Source: Bacillota bacterium
Lineage (GTDB): Bacteria > Bacillota > Sulfobacillia > JABLXB01
DNA length: 24,671 bases
Direction: 5' to 3'
Assembly (NCBI GenBank): GCA_024653225.1
Contig: JANLGA010000009.1
Span: 1-24,671 of the forward strand
The position numbers and the translations under genes are program-made. Under the pieces are notes generated by a model that was not told the DNA's origin, did no database searches, and saw nothing but the letters and a program-made list of their open reading frames with translations. Shown here one piece after another: positions 22,420-24,671 of this stretch; within the stretch, counting starts at the first letter, position 1; the number at the start of each line of letters is the position of its first letter.

Positions 22420-23530
22420 ATTCGACGTGGCGGTGATCGGGGCCGGCCCGGCGGGGCTCGCCGCGTCAATCGAGGCCGCGAGGCGAGGCTGCAGGGTCCT
22501 GCTGATGGACTCAAACCTCCGGCCCGGGGGCCAGCTCGTGAAGCAGATCCACAAGTTCTTCGGGTCCAAGGAACACAGGGCGGGAACGCGGGGCATTGAC
22601 ATAGCGGTGGGGCTTCACCGCGAGGCGCTGGAAGCGGGGGTGGTATTCTGGCCTGATACCAGCGTGTACGGCGTATTCCCGGGCGGAGCGCTGGGCGCCG
22701 TGCGCGGCATGCTCGGGGGCGAACCTCGTGGGGTGGTCGTGCGCGCCTCGACGCTGATTCTGGCGACCGGCGCCTCGGAGAACGCGGTGAATTTCCCGGG
22801 ATGGACCCTGCCGGGCGTGATGGGTGCGGGTGCCGCCCAGACCATGATCAATGTCGAGAGGGTGCTCCCCGGACGGAAAGTGCTGATGGTCGGCTCCGGT
22901 AACGTGGGGCTCATAGTGAGTTACCAGCTGATGCAGGCGGGCGCGGACGTGGAAGCCGTTGTCGAGGCCCTGCCGAGGGTGGGGGGATACGGAGTCCACG
23001 CCGCCAAGATAAGCAGGGCCGGCGTTCCCATCTTGACTTCGCACACGGTCCTGAGGGCGTTCGGAGAAACCGAAATCACCGGGGCCGAGATCGCCCGGAT
23101 TGACGAATCCTGGACACCCGTGCCGGGCACGTCGAGGCGGGTGGATGCGGACCTGATCTGCATAGCGGCCGGGCTGCGTCCGTACGCCAGGCTGGCGATG
23201 CTGGCGGGTTGCAGAATGACGTACTCCTCTGCGCTCGGCGGATGGTTGCCGTTGCACGACAGGGCGATGAGGACCAGCGTCCCCGGCGTCTATGTCGCCG
23301 GGGACGTAGGCGGTGTCGAGGAGGCGAGCACGGCCCTGGAAGAAGGAAGGATCGCGGGCATATCCGCGTCGGAAAGGCTGGGAATGATCGGCGCCGCCGA
23401 CGCCGCGCGGGACCGGGAGGAAGCGGAGGCCCGGTTGTCGTCTCTCAGGATGGGCCCGTTCGGTCGGCCCAGGTATGACGCAAAGGAAGCGATATACGAG
23501 GAAGGTGCGAACGCGTGCCCTCGACCCTGA
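22412..23530 (+). CDS. FAD/NAD(P)-binding oxidoreductase (HcnB / hydroxyproline dehydrogenase alpha-like)
   Basis: A 372-residue flavoprotein with two Rossmann motifs: FAD-binding VIGAGPAGLAAS (residues 8-19) and NAD(P)-binding VGSGNVG (160-166), plus LRPGGQL, the ATG motif LILATGASENAVNFPGW and the late FAD motif GVYVAGDVGG. This is the pattern of the large subunit of HcnABC-type and sarcosine-oxidase-like dehydrogenases. ATG 22412 overlaps the [2Fe-2S] gene's stop and has GAGGG 6 nt upstream; ATG 22406 is an alternative. The C-terminus overlaps the next gene by 16 nt. It likely moves electrons between the Fe-S subunits and a nicotinamide or quinone acceptor. Confidence 0.88.
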   Translation: MTEFDVAVIGAGPAGLAASIEAARRGCRVLLMDSNLRPGGQLVKQIHKFFGSKEHRAGTRGIDIAVGLHREALEAGVVFWPDTSVYGVFPGGALGAVRGMLGGEPRGVVVRASTLILATGASENAVNFPGWTLPGVMGAGAAQTMINVERVLPGRKVLMVGSGNVGLIVSYQLMQAGADVEAVVEALPRVGGYGVHAAKISRAGVPILTSHTVLRAFGETEITGAEIARIDESWTPVPGTSRRVDADLICIAAGLRPYARLAMLAGCRMTYSSALGGWLPLHDRAMRTSVPGVYVAGDVGGVEEASTALEEGRIAGISASERLGMIGAADAARDREEAEARLSSLRMGPFGRPRYDAKEAIYEEGANACPRP

Positions 23531-24036
23531 CCACTTTCGGATACCCGTCGCTCGACGAACTCAGGTCCTCACCGGGCTACCCGGCGAGAGAACGAGCCGA
23601 GAAAGGCCCGGTCGCCGTGATAGAGTGCGTCCAGGAGATCCCGTGCAACCCGTGCGAGACCGCGTGCCCCAGGGGAGCCATCAGGGTGGGGATTCCGATA
23701 ACGAACCTGCCGGCCCTCGACGCCGACAAGTGCACCGGATGCGGAGTCTGCATACCCAAGTGCCCCGGCCTGGCCATATTCGCGCTCGACATGACGTACT
23801 CCGCAACTGAAGCGGCGCTGTCCTTTCCACACGAGTATCTTCCCCTTCCGAGGCCGGGGGACGTGGTCGTCGCCGTCGACCGCGGCGGCAAAGCGGTGTG
23901 CGCCTCCAGGGTGTTGAGGGTCTCCGACCGACCGGCGAACGACCGAACCGCCGTCGTCACGATCGCGATTCCGAAAGAGCACGCGGACCGAGTCCGGGGG
24001 ATTGCCAGGAGGAGCGAGGGAAACGACATTGGATGA
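23515..24036 (+). CDS. 4Fe-4S dicluster ferredoxin-like protein
   Basis: A 173-residue protein with two [4Fe-4S] sites: Cys38-x5-Cys44-x2-Cys47-x3-Cys51-Pro and Cys73-x2-Cys76-x2-Cys79-x3-Cys83-Pro. The rest (about 90-170) is a non-cysteine beta-rich extension of unknown role. GTG 23515 has GGAAGG about 9 nt upstream and lies inside the end of the preceding gene. Electron-transfer sets of this type in anaerobes pair it with [2Fe-2S], FAD and BFD-like subunits. It may also deliver electrons from the aldehyde oxidoreductase. Confidence 0.88.
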   Translation: MPSTLTTFGYPSLDELRSSPGYPARERAEKGPVAVIECVQEIPCNPCETACPRGAIRVGIPITNLPALDADKCTGCGVCIPKCPGLAIFALDMTYSATEAALSFPHEYLPLPRPGDVVVAVDRGGKAVCASRVLRVSDRPANDRTAVVTIAIPKEHADRVRGIARRSEGNDIG

Positions 24037-24307
24037 CGAACTGATCGTGTGCCGTTGCGAGGAGGTGACGGCGGGCGAGATCCGCCGGGCAATCCGCGAC
24101 GGCGCCCGTGACCTCTCGGCCGTCAAGAGGAGGACGAGGGCCGGAATGGGCCTGTGCCAGGGCCGGACTTGTGAGAGCCTGGTCGTGCGCCTCTTGTGCA
24201 AAGAGTTGGGTCTGCGAGCGGGAGACGTGGCCCCGGCTTCCCCGCGGCCGCCGGTCGTTCCGGTGCCCTTCGGAGCGATCGGGGATCCCGATGAAGCCGA
24301 CCACTGA
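24029..24307 (+). CDS. BFD-like [2Fe-2S] protein
   Basis: A 92-residue protein with the BFD-type motif VCRCEEVT (Cys8-x-Cys10) and GLCQGRTC (Cys43-x4-Cys48), which binds a [2Fe-2S] cluster. In HcnB-type and hydroxyproline dehydrogenase complexes this domain is usually fused to the FAD subunit C-terminus; here it is a separate gene. TTG 24029 is chosen because GAGGG is 8 nt upstream and it keeps the motif near the N-terminus. TTG 24002 is an alternative and ATG 24033 is out of frame. It overlaps the ferredoxin gene by 8 nt. The C-terminal third is Pro-rich. Confidence 0.85.
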   Translation: MDDELIVCRCEEVTAGEIRRAIRDGARDLSAVKRRTRAGMGLCQGRTCESLVVRLLCKELGLRAGDVAPASPRPPVVPVPFGAIGDPDEADH

Positions 24308-24321
24308 CTTCGGGGTGGGCA

Positions 24322-24671
24322 ATGATCGAGCGGCTTCTCAAGATGGCCTTCCTTATCGGCCTTGCCGCGGCTTCGGTGGTGAGGAAGGCCGGCGTCGGTC
24401 CCTACCGCCCCGGGCGCGCGAAGGCGGCGCTGTCTGAGGTCGCCCCGGTCGAGTTACCGTTCGTAATAGCCTACCCCTTCGCCTTCGTCGTGTTGCCCCT
24501 GGCGTATGTGGGCGGAACAAGATTGAGTTTCGCCGATCTGCGGTTGCCGTCCGCCATTGCGATGGCGCTGGGAGTCGCGGGCGCATTGGCGCTGTCCGGG
24601 GGGACCTGGCTGCTGTGGAGATCCCACGCCGACCTCGGGAAAGGCTGGTCCATGGCGGCCGGGGTCCGGTA
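24322..24671 (+). CDS. ICMT-like membrane methyltransferase, N-terminal part, cut by window edge
   Basis: The frame from ATG 24322 stays open to the window end (116 codons), so the C-terminus is missing. Hydrophobic segments near residues 7-21, 44-63 and 77-98 suggest at least three membrane helices. The stretch WRSHADLGKGWSMAAGVR resembles the DLG-x2-WS block preceding the catalytic region of isoprenylcysteine carboxyl methyltransferase-like proteins; the diagnostic RHPxY segment would lie outside the window. A GGGGTGGG stretch just before the ATG is a possible ribosome site. It lies 14 nt after the BFD-like gene and could be the last gene of the operon or an unrelated one. Confidence 0.6.
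   Translation, partial: MIERLLKMAFLIGLAAASVVRKAGVGPYRPGRAKAALSEVAPVELPFVIAYPFAFVVLPLAYVGGTRLSFADLRLPSAIAMALGVAGALALSGGTWLLWRSHADLGKGWSMAAGVR

Noticed and set aside
1..24671. CRISPR array, rRNA genes, prophage or integrase
   Set aside because: No regularly spaced repeats, rRNA-like sequence, integrase or phage structural genes were seen on either strand. The only mobile element sign is the transposase end at the left edge.

Overview
This 24.7 kb window is GC-rich. Ribosome binding sites are strong GGAGG types, GTG and TTG starts are frequent, and all seven tRNA genes encode their CCA ends. An ISLre2-type transposase end, a short-form ThiC, a tungsten-type aldehyde:ferredoxin oxidoreductase and many Fe-S redox proteins point to a high-GC anaerobic member of the Bacillota (Clostridia or a related class). 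That placement is an inference; the window contains no rRNA or other phylogenetic marker.

Left part (1-5.3 kb). A transposase C-terminus runs off the left edge. A promoter and tRNA-Gly/Arg/His follow, ending in a perfect 12-bp hairpin. On the minus strand come ftcD (glutamate formimidoyltransferase) and a cysteine-rich DUF3795 protein. A second tRNA run (Arg, Gln, Lys, Leu) is followed by a lower-GC patch. That patch holds a minus-strand intrinsic terminator and a decayed SDH-family Clp-fold serine proteinase gene with two in-frame stops. thiC lies on the minus strand next to it.

Right part (5.6-24.7 kb). Every gene is on the plus strand, and many overlap or are closely spaced. In order: a secreted or anchored M28 peptidase; a DAO-family FAD dehydrogenase; RidA; a ThDP-dependent decarboxylase/carboligase-type enzyme; a flavin-reductase-like protein; an Fe-S flavoprotein; a complete peptide-type ABC importer (lipoprotein, two ATPases, two permeases) with an M20-family protein inserted in it; an M24 (Xaa-Pro type) peptidase; a MoaD-like protein; a tungsten aldehyde oxidoreductase; and a four-gene electron-transfer set ([2Fe-2S], FAD/NAD(P), 2x[4Fe-4S], BFD-like [2Fe-2S]). 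The start of an ICMT-like membrane methyltransferase runs off the right edge.

How the genes may work together (inference). The importer brings in a peptide or amino-acid-like compound and the M24 enzyme releases an amino or imino acid. The DAO-type subunit oxidises it, passing electrons to the distal Fe-S/FAD set, and RidA clears reactive imines. The ThDP enzyme decarboxylates the 2-oxo acid and the aldehyde oxidoreductase makes the acid while reducing ferredoxin. thiC next door would supply the thiamin pyrimidine.

The most unusual non-coding signal is a short motif (GCAGG, about 16-23 nt, then CGAA or a close variant). It occurs five times, each 80-125 nt upstream of, and in the same orientation as, the first gene of a unit: ftcD, thiC, the M28 gene, the FAD dehydrogenase and the flavin-reductase gene.
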